From Clostridiales bacterium UBA1728 (lineage in GTDB: Bacteria; Bacillota; Clostridia; Oscillospirales; Oscillospiraceae), in contig DCIK01000015.1 of NCBI GenBank assembly GCA_002315975.1, positions 49,932 through 113,931 on the forward strand: a DNA stretch of 64,000 nt, written 5' to 3'. Position numbers and translations under genes: made by a program. Shown piece after piece: positions 15,874-23,855 of this stretch. Position 1 is the first letter of the stretch; the number at the start of each line of letters is the position of its first letter. The notes under the pieces were generated by a model that was given only the letters and a program-made list of their open reading frames with translations, searched no databases and was not told the DNA's origin.

Positions 15874-16470
15874 ATGTTTGTATACGAGAAAAAGCTCCAG
15901 TATCCCATTCGGATCAAAAACCCCAACCCCAAGCTGGCAAAGATCATTATCAGTCAGTACGGCGGCCCCGACGGGGAGCTGGGAGCATCCCTGCGCTATC
16001 TGAGTCAGCGCTTCACCATGCCCTACCCCGAGCTGAAGGGCATTCTCACGGATATCGGCACGGAAGAGCTGGGGCATCTGGAAATGGTGGGTACACTGGT
16101 TCACCAGCTTACCCGAAACCTCAGCATCGAGGAGATTCAGGCAGCAGGCTACGACGCCTACTTTGTGGATCGCAGTCTGGGTGTATATCCCCAGTCCGCC
16201 GGAGGCGTGCCCTGGGACGCAGTAGGAATCGGCATAAAGGGAGATGTTATTGCGGACCTGACCGAAGACATGGCTGCGGAACAAAAGGCCCGGGTCACCT
16301 ACGATAACATTCTGCGCCTCAGCGATGACCCGGACGTGAATAATGTGATCCGCTTTCTGCGGGAGCGGGAAGTGGTACACTATCAGCGCTTCGGCGAAGC
16401 GCTGGCTCTGGCCATGGAGAAGCTGGATCAGAAAAACGTGTACTATATGAATCCTGCCTACAACCCCTGA
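15874..16470 (+). CDS. cotJC: Spore coat protein CotJC (manganese catalase family)
   Basis: This 198-aa ferritin-like protein is of the manganese-catalase family. Metal-binding residues lie in the helices PYPELKGILTDIGTEELGHL, DLTEDMAAEQKARVTYD and REREVVHYQRFGEAL, which gives the EXXH pairs (EELGH, REVVHYQ). The length equals that of CotJC of Bacillus and Clostridioides, where it is an abundant coat or surface protein with catalase potential. The start is 3 bases after the CotJAB stop, with GGAGTGAGGG upstream, so translation is coupled. A bidirectional terminator follows. Confidence 0.94.
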   Translation: MFVYEKKLQYPIRIKNPNPKLAKIIISQYGGPDGELGASLRYLSQRFTMPYPELKGILTDIGTEELGHLEMVGTLVHQLTRNLSIEEIQAAGYDAYFVDRSLGVYPQSAGGVPWDAVGIGIKGDVIADLTEDMAAEQKARVTYDNILRLSDDPDVNNVIRFLREREVVHYQRFGEALALAMEKLDQKNVYYMNPAYNP

Positions 16471-16475
16471 GAAAA

Positions 16476-16516
16476 GCCCCGGAAACACTGTAAATTAGTG
16501 TTACCGGGGCACCTTT
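16476..16516. terminator. Bidirectional terminator between cotJC and bcp
   Basis: GCCCCGGAAACACT (16476-16489) pairs with AGTGTTACCGGGGC (16497-16510) with one mismatch and a 7-base loop. It serves cotJC from the left and bcp from the right. Confidence 0.8.
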
Positions 16517-16974
16517 CATTTTTTGAGATAGGCCAGAAGCTCGGCTGTGTCCTTGTCAGCCTTCACATTGTAGCGCACCAGCTCCAGCCGCCCTTCCTCA
16601 TCAATGAGGAAGGAGCTGCGGACGACGCCCATGCTCACCTTACCGCACATCTTCTTTTCCTGCCAGACGCCATAGCCCTCGATGGCCTGACGCTCCGGGT
16701 CGGAGAGCAGCGTAAACGGAAGCGCATATTTCTCCGCAAACTTCTTATGGGAGGCCACGCTGTCCTTGCTGATGCCGATCACCTTCACGCCCAGAGTCTT
16801 CAGCTCCTCGTCTGCGGCTGCATAGGCCTTCGCCTGTTTGGTACAGCCCGCAGTGCTGTCCTTGGGATAGAAATATATAATGAGCTTCTGTCCCTGATAC
16901 TGCGATAGAGTTACGCTCTTTCCCTCTCCGTCTGTCAGGGTGAAGTCCGGTGCCTTTTCGCCTTGCTGAAGCAT
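16516..16974 (-). CDS. bcp: Thiol peroxidase of the BCP/PrxQ type
   Basis: This 152-aa AhpC/TSA-family peroxiredoxin reduces hydrogen and organic peroxides with thioredoxin-like donors. The N-terminal GEKAPDFTLTDGEGK and IIYFYPKDSTAGCTKQA hold the peroxidatic cysteine (Cys44). The usual TPGCT is STAGCT here, so the conserved proline is replaced by alanine, which is unusual. A resolving cysteine in the typical BCP position five residues on is absent (TKQAK); the only other cysteine is in KKMCGKV. The start ATG 16974 has a consensus promoter upstream. The gene is monocistronic. Confidence 0.92.
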   Translation of the reverse strand: MLQQGEKAPDFTLTDGEGKSVTLSQYQGQKLIIYFYPKDSTAGCTKQAKAYAAADEELKTLGVKVIGISKDSVASHKKFAEKYALPFTLLSDPERQAIEGYGVWQEKKMCGKVSMGVVRSSFLIDEEGRLELVRYNVKADKDTAELLAYLKK

Positions 16975-17017
16975 AGTGTCCCTCTCCTTTTTCTACCTGT
17001 TGTTTTTGGATATTTTT

Positions 17018-17046
17018 ATCATAGCACCGGCAGGAAGAAAAAGCAA
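17018..17046 (-). promoter_or_regulatory. Promoter of bcp
   Basis: On the minus strand TTGCTT (17046-17041), a 17-bp spacer and TATGAT (17023-17018) lie about 45 bases before the bcp start codon. Confidence 0.55.
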
Positions 17047-17050
17047 GGGT

Positions 17051-17695
17051 TCAGCGGCTTTTGTAGTCCTCCTCCACGCGCTTCTTCCACTTCCTGTCCA
17101 GCGGCGCCGGACAGGCGCGGGCGCTGGAGACCGCATCGGAAAGCACCTCGTAGTTCAGAGATACGCCCCGTTCGTCTGCGTGGAAGTCCACAGCATAGTC
17201 AGCGTCAATGCCCATGGTCTTTGCGGTGGCGGCTGCATCGATATTGGCGCCCAGGAAGAGAAACTCCCAGCCGTATTTGCTCTTTTCGTGGTCAATGAGC
17301 TCTCTGATCTTGGCATAGCTGTACTCCCGGCTGGCGTTTTCATAGCCGTCGGTGATGATCACGAACATGGTCTTGCCCGGGCGATAGTCCTCGGCGGTAT
17401 GGGCATGGTTGCGGGCGATGCGCTGAATGGTGCTGCCCAGTGCGTCCAGCAATGCCGTGGAGCCGCGGACATAGTAGTCCTTGTTCGTGAGCGGGGCGAG
17501 AGCGCGAATGTCCAGCCTGTCGTGAAGCAGCTCAATGCGGTCATCGAAGAGCACCGTAGTCACCAGCACTTCACCGTTTTCCGTCTTCTGCTTTTCCATC
17601 ATGCCGTTGAAGCCGCCGATGGTGTCCTTCTCCAGACCGCTCATAGACCCGCTGCGATCCAGAATGAAAACAAGCTCCATCAGATCATTTTTCAT
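17051..17695 (-). CDS. VWA-domain protein
   Basis: This 214-aa protein is a single von Willebrand factor A domain. The MIDAS metal site is intact: DRSGSMS (residues 13-19), a threonine in RGSTALLDAL, and an aspartate in IITDGYEN. The strand-helix pattern extends to about residue 180. Proteins like this in bacteria often act as chaperone-like partners of AAA+ ATPases or in stress responses (TerY-like), but no such partner is adjacent. There is no signal peptide. Its SD sequence lies inside the 3' arm of a perfect hairpin (17702-17734), so expression may depend on opening that hairpin. Confidence 0.85.
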   Translation of the reverse strand: MKNDLMELVFILDRSGSMSGLEKDTIGGFNGMMEKQKTENGEVLVTTVLFDDRIELLHDRLDIRALAPLTNKDYYVRGSTALLDALGSTIQRIARNHAHTAEDYRPGKTMFVIITDGYENASREYSYAKIRELIDHEKSKYGWEFLFLGANIDAAATAKTMGIDADYAVDFHADERGVSLNYEVLSDAVSSARACPAPLDRKWKKRVEEDYKSR

Positions 17696-17701
17696 CGAAA
17701 A

Positions 17702-17734
17702 ATCCTCCTGTCATTATGTTGATGACAGGAGGAT
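17702..17734 (-). promoter_or_regulatory. Hairpin that holds the SD site of the VWA gene, followed by a T-run
   Basis: Perfect 13-bp arms (17702-17714 and 17722-17734, arm ATGACAGGAGGAT) enclose a 7-base loop. Read on the minus strand, the 3' arm holds the AGGAGG of the VWA gene and is followed by TTTTTT and then the ATG. The structure could be the terminator of the upstream NUDIX gene, an SD-hiding switch, or both. Confidence 0.7.
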
Positions 17735-17775
17735 ATCATATCTTTTAAAGCCATAGGTCTCTTTCAAAGCGACAA

Positions 17776-18174
17776 TCACAGCGTTCTGATTTTTTTCAGA
17801 ATTTCCTCATCGGCGGGGCAGAACTCGAAGTTCCCGATCTCCGAAGGGAGGATAAAGCGCAGATCATTGTGCTCCAGCAGCTTCGGCGGGCCCTGGGTGA
17901 TGGTAGCGTTGAAGAGGGTGAGATGTACCAGCAGATCGGGATAATTGTGGATAACATCCATGAACACATCACCCACGGATATCTCAATCTCAAGCTCCTC
18001 CCGGCACTCCCGCTGTAACGCCTCCTGCAGTGTCTCGCCGCTCTCCTGCTTGCCGCCGACAAACTCCCAGAGGAGGCCACGGGCCTTGTGAGCGGGACGC
18101 TGGCAGATCATAAAGCGCTCTCCCTCCCAGATCAGGGCAGCAACGACCTCTGTGGCTTTTGTATTCATCGTCAT
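17776..18174 (-). CDS. NUDIX hydrolase, MutT/8-oxo-dGTP diphosphatase type
   Basis: This 132-aa NUDIX protein has a clear Nudix box, GGKQESGETLQEALQRECRE followed by ELEIEI, and an N-terminal VVAALIWEGERFMICQRP typical of the (deoxy)nucleoside triphosphate pyrophosphohydrolases related to MutT. These clean oxidised nucleotides such as 8-oxo-dGTP, but specificity within the group varies. The ATG at 18174 has GAGGAG upstream and overlaps the previous stop by 4 bases (ATGA), placing it at the end of the macro-domain operon. That partner set hints at nucleotide damage or ADP-ribose-related metabolism. Confidence 0.9.
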   Translation of the reverse strand: MTMNTKATEVVAALIWEGERFMICQRPAHKARGLLWEFVGGKQESGETLQEALQRECREELEIEISVGDVFMDVIHNYPDLLVHLTLFNATITQGPPKLLEHNDLRFILPSEIGNFEFCPADEEILKKIRTL

Positions 18175-18857
18175 TTCTCCTCAATGTACAGAATATTGCT
18201 GAGTACATAACTGCTGTGGGTGCGGATGTAGTCCTCATAGGCTGTAATATTCAGCCAGTACTCCTTTCCCCAGCTGGAAAGTCGAAGCCAATCTCCTTCC
18301 AGCGCCGTTACAGTCATGTAATGGGCGTGAACAGCCGCAGAGGGGCGCAGCGTTCCTTGGGGGTCGCGCTGAAAGAGTGTTGCTTTTTCCTTTCCCGAAA
18401 GCAGCCTCGGGAAATTGGGCCCTACGGAGAGGATCACGGGATAGTCCCCGGCTAACATTTCCTTCATGCCGCTCCAGAGCCCGTTGCGGCTCATACGCCA
18501 GGACGCCCTGTAGGGCAGATGCTCCCGGAGAAAAAGAAGATTGAGTCCGGCGGCAAGCATAAGACCATTGATCCCCGTGGGGTAGAGCATGGGCAGGTAC
18601 TTTCTGGAGAGGCTATACAGAAGCTCGGTATATTGTGTCCTGTCCAGCGGCACATCAGTCGGCGGTAGAAAACTCACACGAGCCGTGGGGGTACGCTTCT
18701 GAAGATATAAAAGCCAGTCCAGCGCAGCTACCACACCGCAGCCGCAATGACGCATAACCTTGCCCTCGGAAAAGCTCTGGGAGCCGCCATAGCTCACGCC
18801 CCTATCCGTGGGAACGGAAATGTAGTCATGGCGCAGATGATAAGCACTATCCCCCAT
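18171..18857 (-). CDS. Unknown protein, possible papain-like (C39-like) cysteine peptidase
   Basis: I do not recognise a named family for this 228-aa protein. Its layout suggests a papain-like fold. An early RHCGCGVVAALDWLLYL block is a cysteine at a helix start. A later AVHAHYMTVTAL block has a histidine before a beta strand. RLSSWGKEYWLN follows, as in C39-like peptidases where the third catalytic residue sits in the SSWG-type segment. There is no signal peptide and no membrane span. ATG 18857 has GAGGAG 8 bases upstream; the GTG at 18863 overlaps the previous stop but is too close to the SD. It lies between the DUF1653 and NUDIX genes in one operon. Confidence 0.6.
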   Translation of the reverse strand: MGDSAYHLRHDYISVPTDRGVSYGGSQSFSEGKVMRHCGCGVVAALDWLLYLQKRTPTARVSFLPPTDVPLDRTQYTELLYSLSRKYLPMLYPTGINGLMLAAGLNLLFLREHLPYRASWRMSRNGLWSGMKEMLAGDYPVILSVGPNFPRLLSGKEKATLFQRDPQGTLRPSAAVHAHYMTVTALEGDWLRLSSWGKEYWLNITAYEDYIRTHSSYVLSNILYIEEK

Positions 18858-18859
18858 AC

Positions 18860-19090
18860 TCACATCTCCTCTGCATCGGTGCCGATATAGCGGAATCTCG
18901 GAACCGCTTCACCGTCCACGATAACAGTCTCGTTCCACATAGACGCAGGGCGAACCCATATACCGCGCTCACCGTACAGAGCCTGATAGACCACCATCCA
19001 CTCCTCAGTTTCGCTGTGGCGGGCAAGGGTAAGCAGCCGATAGGGATTTCCTTTGTAATGACGGTATATTCCTGGCTTGAAAGCATCCAT
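18860..19090 (-). CDS. DUF1653 domain protein
   Basis: This 76-aa protein matches DUF1653. It has the opening PGIYRHYKGNPYRLL, the middle EWMVVYQALYG and the closing IWVRPASMWNETV. The family is widespread, small and uncharacterised, and is often linked to NUDIX genes, as is the case here. AAGGAG before ATG 19090 overlaps the stop of the macro-domain gene, so the two are probably translated together. Confidence 0.88.
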   Translation of the reverse strand: MDAFKPGIYRHYKGNPYRLLTLARHSETEEWMVVYQALYGERGIWVRPASMWNETVIVDGEAVPRFRYIGTDAEEM

Positions 19091-19099
19091 AGCTACTCC

Positions 19100-20098
19100 T
19101 TAAGCACCGAGAAGATGCTGATCAAAATCGAAAAGGGCTTCATTGATGGTCATGATATCGTAGATTTCATGGGTAAGGAAATACTCCACTATGATGTCCT
19201 GTCTGCTGCTTCGGCTTAATGCGAACCCGGCTTTTCCAAGGAGATCACGAGTCTCATCCACATTCAGCCGCAGACCCACCGCAAGAGCGAGGGCAGTATT
19301 TTTGCTGGGCTGGTAGTCACGGTTGGAGCGAAGCTTGGAAAAGAGCTTTCTGTCGAGATTTGAGGACTTATATACGGCTACCTCGCTCAGATCCTTCTCG
19401 CGAATCAGTCGCAAAACCATATCGGAAAAGCTCTCTTCGCGCATAGACATAAGCTCCTCCAGACTGCGGTCCGCAGAGACGGTCTCCGCAGCCATGCAGG
19501 GTTTGGGTACGCAGGAGCCGCAGACTTCAGTATCATAAAATGAATTCTTACGGCGAAATTCATGAGAGTCTATATATTTATCATCAATGTAACTTTGAAT
19601 ATCGTGAAAGAGACTGGAGCCGATGAGTAGGCTCTCCCTGCTGAAGATTACCAGATACAGGTCCACATCATGATCGAGCAGATAGTACTGCAGCTCCTGC
19701 GTAGCAATTTCCAGTGCGTCCTCCATGGGGAAGCCGTAAATTCCGGCAGAGATCAAAGGGAATGCCGCGGAAGCGCAGTTCTTCTCCTCCACGATTTTCA
19801 GGGCGCTGCGGTAGGCGCTGCGCAGAAGCTCCTCTTCTCCCCTGCTGCCATCCTCCCATACGGGCCCGACGGCGTGAATGATCCATTGGCAGGAAAGACC
19901 GTATCCCGGCGTTGCAACGGCTCTGCCGGTGGGACAGGGCGCGAGCGAACGACAGGTACTTTCCAGGGCTGACGCATCAGCCGCGGCGAAAATGGCTCCG
20001 CAGACGCCTCCGCCTCGACGCAGTTCGGTATTGGCAGCGTTGACGATGGCATCGCAGTGCATTCTCGCTATATCATTTCGGACGATATGCAACGACAT
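19100..20098 (-). CDS. Macro-domain protein with a C-terminal HTH-like domain
   Basis: This 332-aa protein has an N-terminal macro domain (residues 1 to about 165), recognisable by DAIVNAANTELRRGGGVCGA, the GYGLSCQWIIHAVGP strand and AFPLISAGIYGFP. Macro domains bind ADP-ribose or remove it from targets. After a Cys-containing linker (VCGSCVPKPC) comes a helical domain (about 215-332) with SEVAVYKSSNLDRKLFSKLR and ALALAVGLRLNVDETRDLL, which looks like a helix-turn-helix of the XRE kind. The same two-part plan occurs in other Firmicutes, function unknown. ATG 20098 has AAGGAGGG; a consensus promoter is upstream. It heads an operon with DUF1653, the C39-like gene and NUDIX. Confidence 0.85.
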   Translation of the reverse strand: MSLHIVRNDIARMHCDAIVNAANTELRRGGGVCGAIFAAADASALESTCRSLAPCPTGRAVATPGYGLSCQWIIHAVGPVWEDGSRGEEELLRSAYRSALKIVEEKNCASAAFPLISAGIYGFPMEDALEIATQELQYYLLDHDVDLYLVIFSRESLLIGSSLFHDIQSYIDDKYIDSHEFRRKNSFYDTEVCGSCVPKPCMAAETVSADRSLEELMSMREESFSDMVLRLIREKDLSEVAVYKSSNLDRKLFSKLRSNRDYQPSKNTALALAVGLRLNVDETRDLLGKAGFALSRSSRQDIIVEYFLTHEIYDIMTINEALFDFDQHLLGA

Positions 20099-20123
20099 GA
20101 GCTCGACCCTCCTTTTCTCTTTG

Positions 20124-20151
20124 ATTATATCACATTTCCGAAAACTGTCAA
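20124..20151 (-). promoter_or_regulatory. Promoter of the macro-domain operon
   Basis: On the minus strand TTGACA (20151-20146) and TATAAT (20129-20124) have a 16-bp spacer. The boxes are consensus and lie 26 bases before the start codon. Confidence 0.75.
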
Positions 20152-20158
20152 ATACGCA

Positions 20159-20188
20159 GAAAAGCCCGTGACGAATCACAGGCTTTTC
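20159..20188 (-). terminator. Terminator after the PNPOx-like gene
   Basis: GAAAAGCC and GTGA (20159-20171) pair with TCAC and GGCTTTTC (20176-20188) around a CGAA loop, with one mismatch. It lies 18 bases after the stop of the gene at 20207 and just ahead of the next promoter. Confidence 0.65.
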
Positions 20189-20206
20189 GCTTGGATAAGC
20201 GGCAGC

Positions 20207-20599
20207 TTACCACTTGATCACCTTGGGGGCCTCAGTGAAGGAGGAGAAGGTGGCGGTGACATCCTTCAGATAGAGAACCTCGGTGTTGTCATCATCGGCC
20301 TTGTACATCTTCTGGAGGGAGGGATAAGCATCGAGCATGCTCTGCTTGGCCTCGATACGCTCATCGGCCACGGCGGTGCCGGCAATGCGAACCCACTTGC
20401 CCTTGCCGAATGCGCAGATTTCCACCTTGGGGTTGGCGTGCATCTGCTTGGAGCACTCCTTGACCTTGCCGGTCTGGATGTAGAACTTGCCATCGAAAAT
20501 GTTCACGGTACCGAAGGGACGCACGCGGGGCTGATCGCCCTCAACGGTGGCCAGATAGTAGGTGCCGCACGCTTTTACGAATTCATAAACTTCCTGCAT
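20207..20599 (-). CDS. Pyridoxamine 5'-phosphate oxidase-like FMN-binding protein
   Basis: This 130-aa protein is of the PNPOx-like split-barrel family. It starts with YEFVKACGTYYLATVEGDQP, followed by RVRPFGTVNIFDGKFYIQTG and WVRIAGTAVADERIEAKQ, which fit the flavin-binding strands. Small members of this group bind FMN or F420-like cofactors and reduce diverse substrates. It is too short to be a true PdxH. Codon use is rich in highly used codons. GGAGGT precedes ATG 20599. It is downstream of ligA with a 24-base gap, so it may share that transcript. Confidence 0.88.
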   Translation of the reverse strand: MQEVYEFVKACGTYYLATVEGDQPRVRPFGTVNIFDGKFYIQTGKVKECSKQMHANPKVEICAFGKGKWVRIAGTAVADERIEAKQSMLDAYPSLQKMYKADDDNTEVLYLKDVTATFSSFTEAPKVIKW

Positions 20600-20623
20600 G
20601 ATAAAGTACCTCCATTTGTAAGT

Positions 20624-22600
20624 TTATTGTATCATAGCCTGAAAATTCTCTTCTGTCAAGACGGGAATTCCCAGAGACTGCGCTTTTGTGAGCTTACTGC
20701 CGGGATTTTCTCCGGCAAGCACATAGCTGGTCTTTTTGGATACCGATGAGGATACTTTGCCGCCAAAAGCTTCAATTATGGCAGCCGCCTCGTCACGGGT
20801 ATAGCTGCTCAAAGTCCCGGTAAGAACAAAGGTCCTCCCCAGAAAACGATTATCCTTCTGCTCAGAGAGTGAACGCATATTGACTCCGGCAGCACGGAGC
20901 AGACTCAGCTGGTGGCGGGCACTGTCGCTCTGAAACCACTCAGCGATGTATTGAGCGGTAACAGGGCCTATATCGTCCACGGCCATCAGCTCCATAAGCG
21001 TGGCGCTCTCCAGTGCATCCATGGTGCCGAAGGCGCGGGCGAGCACCTTGGCGGCCTTGCTGCCCACCTGCCGGATGCCGAAGGCGCAGAGGAGCTTACT
21101 GAGATCATTCTCCTTGCTCTTTTCAATTTCCCCGATGAGATTCTCGGCAGACTTTTTTCCCATGCGATCCAGCGCGGCCACGGACTGAGCATCCAGCGAG
21201 TAGAGCTCGGCGGCCGTGTGAATGAGGCCGTTCTGGATGAGAGCCTCTGCCACGGCGATACCCAGACCCTCAATGTCCATGCCCTCTCTGGAAGCAAAGT
21301 GCACCACGGTACGGAGAAGCTGTGCGGGACACTCGGCACCGGTGCAGCGCATGAATGCGCCCTCCTCGTCCCGCTCTACAGCCGCACCGCAGACGGGGCA
21401 TTTTTCCGGCAGGTGGAAGGGCACGGTTCCTTCCGGACGCTTCTCGGGAAGTACGCACAGCACCTCGGGAATGATCTCTCCGGCTTTGCGGACGATGACG
21501 CTATCGCCGATACGCACATCCAGCTTATCGATAAAGTCCTGGTTGTGGAGCGTAGCATTGGTCACGGTGGTTCCTGCAAGACGAACGGGCTCAATGACTG
21601 CTTTGGGAGTCAATACACCGGTGCGGCCCACCTGCACCACAATGTCCTTCACCACGGAGGGCTTTTCCTCCGGCGGGTACTTGTAGGCGCAGGCCCAGCG
21701 TGGAGCCTTGGCGGTGGAGCCCAGAAGCGTACGCTGATCGAAGCGGTTGGCCTTAACCACAGCGCCGTCAATATCGCAGGGGTACTGCTCCCGCTGTTCA
21801 CCGATGCGTCTCACCTCATCGCGGACGCTCTCTTCGCCCCGGCACAGCAGATGCGGGATTACGGGAAGCCCCAGCGAAGCCATGTAGTCCAGAGACTCGG
21901 CGTGGGTAACGGGCATTTCCCCGCTGGTGAGCTGAATATTAAAGATGTAGATGTCCAGCTTGCGGCTTTTTGTGACGGAAGCGTCCTTCTGGCGCATACT
22001 GCCGGCGGCGGCGTTCCGGGGATTGGCGAGAAGCGTTTCTCCGCGAATTTCGCGCTCCATGTTCAGCTCCTCGAAGACCTGCCGGGACATATAGACCTCA
22101 CCGCGGACGATCAGCCTCTCAGGTGCGTCAGTTAGCTCCAGCGGAAGATTCCGCAGGGTGCGGAGATTGTCGCTGACATCCTCGCCCACGGTACCATTAC
22201 CTCGGGTAGCGCCGCGATAGAAGTGACCGTTACGGTACTCGATGGCCATGGACAGGCCGTCAATCTTCGGCTCTACGCTGTATTCCGGCTCCTCTCCCAG
22301 ACTCTCGGCGGTCTTGCGCAGAAAGTCGGAGAGCTCCTCGTAGGAAAATACATCGTTGAGACTCTCCAGCGGCACCTCGTGCTGCACGGGAGAAAACTGC
22401 TCGCTGCTGTGCCCGCCCACGTGCTGGGTGGGAGACTTGGGGTCGAAGGCTTCGGGATGCTTCGCCTCCAGCTCCTCCAGACGGCGGTAGAGGGCGTCAT
22501 ACTCAAAGTCAGAGATCAGAGGGGCGTCCAGATCGTAATAGGCTATGTTATAGCGCTCCAGATCCTCCCGGAGCTGTTTGATTTCAGAAAGCTCGTCCAT
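20624..22600 (-). CDS. ligA: NAD-dependent DNA ligase LigA
   Basis: This 658-aa protein is a full-length bacterial replicative ligase. In order it has domain Ia (YDLDAPLISDFEYDALYRRL), the adenylation domain with the catalytic lysine in VEPKIDGLSMAI, and the OB fold (VGRTGVLTPKAVIEPV). The four-Cys zinc finger (CPVCGAA ... CTGAECPAQ), helix-hairpin-helix repeats and a C-terminal BRCT domain (FLGRTFVLTGTLSSYTRDEA) follow. It joins Okazaki fragments. The start codon overlaps the stop of the preceding lyase gene by one base (TAATG), so the murD-lyase-ligA genes form one operon. Confidence 0.98.
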   Translation of the reverse strand: MDELSEIKQLREDLERYNIAYYDLDAPLISDFEYDALYRRLEELEAKHPEAFDPKSPTQHVGGHSSEQFSPVQHEVPLESLNDVFSYEELSDFLRKTAESLGEEPEYSVEPKIDGLSMAIEYRNGHFYRGATRGNGTVGEDVSDNLRTLRNLPLELTDAPERLIVRGEVYMSRQVFEELNMEREIRGETLLANPRNAAAGSMRQKDASVTKSRKLDIYIFNIQLTSGEMPVTHAESLDYMASLGLPVIPHLLCRGEESVRDEVRRIGEQREQYPCDIDGAVVKANRFDQRTLLGSTAKAPRWACAYKYPPEEKPSVVKDIVVQVGRTGVLTPKAVIEPVRLAGTTVTNATLHNQDFIDKLDVRIGDSVIVRKAGEIIPEVLCVLPEKRPEGTVPFHLPEKCPVCGAAVERDEEGAFMRCTGAECPAQLLRTVVHFASREGMDIEGLGIAVAEALIQNGLIHTAAELYSLDAQSVAALDRMGKKSAENLIGEIEKSKENDLSKLLCAFGIRQVGSKAAKVLARAFGTMDALESATLMELMAVDDIGPVTAQYIAEWFQSDSARHQLSLLRAAGVNMRSLSEQKDNRFLGRTFVLTGTLSSYTRDEAAAIIEAFGGKVSSSVSKKTSYVLAGENPGSKLTKAQSLGIPVLTEENFQAMIQ

Positions 22601-23832
22601 TATTCCATCATCCTCTCAAGAGCACTCAACACGCCCAGTTTTCCAGATTCGTATGTAAGACCGCCCTGCATGAAGCCCAGATAGGGCTCGCGGAGGGGAC
22701 CGTCACAGCTCAGCTCCAGGGAAGAGCCTTGAATAAAGGTACCGGCTGCCATGACCACATCATTGGCGTAGCCGGGCATGGGCGCGGGCACCGGGGAAGC
22801 ATAGGAGTCCACCGGGGAGCCAGCCTGAATGCCCTGACAGAACTTAACGAGATTATCGGCGCTTTCCAGACAGATGGTCTGGATAATGTCGCTGCGCTTC
22901 TCATCATAGGCCGGGAAACTCCGGTAGCCAAGCGCATCCAGCATGGCGGCGCAGAAGGCGGCGGTCTTCAGTGCCTGACAGACCGTGTGCGGGGCCATGA
23001 AAAAGCCCTGAAACAGCAGGCGGTTATTGCCCAGCGTGGCACCGCATTCGCCGCCGATGCCGGGAACGGTGAGACGCTCGGCGCTGCGCTCCACAAGATC
23101 GGCGCGGCCTGCGATGTAGCCGCCCATGGGAGCGAGACCGCCGCCGGGATTCTTGATGAGAGAACCTGCCATCAGGTCTACGCCCAGCTCCGTGGGATGC
23201 CGGCGCTCGCAGAACTCACTGTAGCAGTTATCCAGAACCACAGCGCTTTGCGGAGAAACCCGGTGAACGATCTCTGCCACTTTTCCGATTTCCTCCACAT
23301 AGAGAGCCCTGCGGTCGGCGTAGCCTCGGCTATGCTGCAGATAAACCACGGCAGGGCGCAGCTCGGAGACGCGCCTCTCTATGCCCTCGTAGTCAGGACC
23401 GCCGTCAGCGGCGAGCTCCATAGACTCATACTTCACACCGTAGGTTTTCAGCGTGCCGGGTCTGTCTCCGTTGATACAGGTCAGAAGCGTGTCATAGGGG
23501 GTTCCGGTGACGGAGAAAAAGGTGTCGCCGGGATTCAGACTTCCGTAGAGGGCGCAGGCAATGGCGTGAGTGCCGTTGACGAAGGTAGTGCGCACCAGTG
23601 CGCTTTCGCAGCCGAAAATGCGGGCATAGATGTTTTCCAGTGTCTCACGGCCCAGATCATCGTAGCCATAGCCTGTGGTTCCTGCAAAGCAGGCCTCAGA
23701 CACCCGAAATTCCCGGAAGGCATCCAGCATTTTGGCTGTGTGGTACTCGCTGGTTTTCTCAAAGTCACGGAAAACGAGGTGCAGTTTTTCCTCTACCTCG
23801 TCAGCAAGAGAATAAAGTTCATCTTTAGTCAT
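22600..23832 (-). CDS. Methionine gamma-lyase family / 'aluminium resistance' PLP enzyme
   Basis: This 410-aa PLP-dependent enzyme is of the Cys/Met metabolism fold, from the branch named aluminium-resistance protein in older annotations. The Schiff-base lysine is in MAGSLIKNPGGGLAPMGGY, and the aspartate that contacts the PLP ring nitrogen is in SAVVLDNCYSEF. The N-terminal ACFAGTTGYGYDDLGRETLE is typical of this branch, which is fixed in Firmicutes but of unproven reaction. I chose ATG 23832 with AGGAG upstream; an in-frame start at 23859 would overlap murD. It sits between murD and ligA in one operon. Confidence 0.9.
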   Translation of the reverse strand: MTKDELYSLADEVEEKLHLVFRDFEKTSEYHTAKMLDAFREFRVSEACFAGTTGYGYDDLGRETLENIYARIFGCESALVRTTFVNGTHAIACALYGSLNPGDTFFSVTGTPYDTLLTCINGDRPGTLKTYGVKYESMELAADGGPDYEGIERRVSELRPAVVYLQHSRGYADRRALYVEEIGKVAEIVHRVSPQSAVVLDNCYSEFCERRHPTELGVDLMAGSLIKNPGGGLAPMGGYIAGRADLVERSAERLTVPGIGGECGATLGNNRLLFQGFFMAPHTVCQALKTAAFCAAMLDALGYRSFPAYDEKRSDIIQTICLESADNLVKFCQGIQAGSPVDSYASPVPAPMPGYANDVVMAAGTFIQGSSLELSCDGPLREPYLGFMQGGLTYESGKLGVLSALERMME

Positions 23833-23855
23833 AGAAATATCTCCTGAGGAATCTA

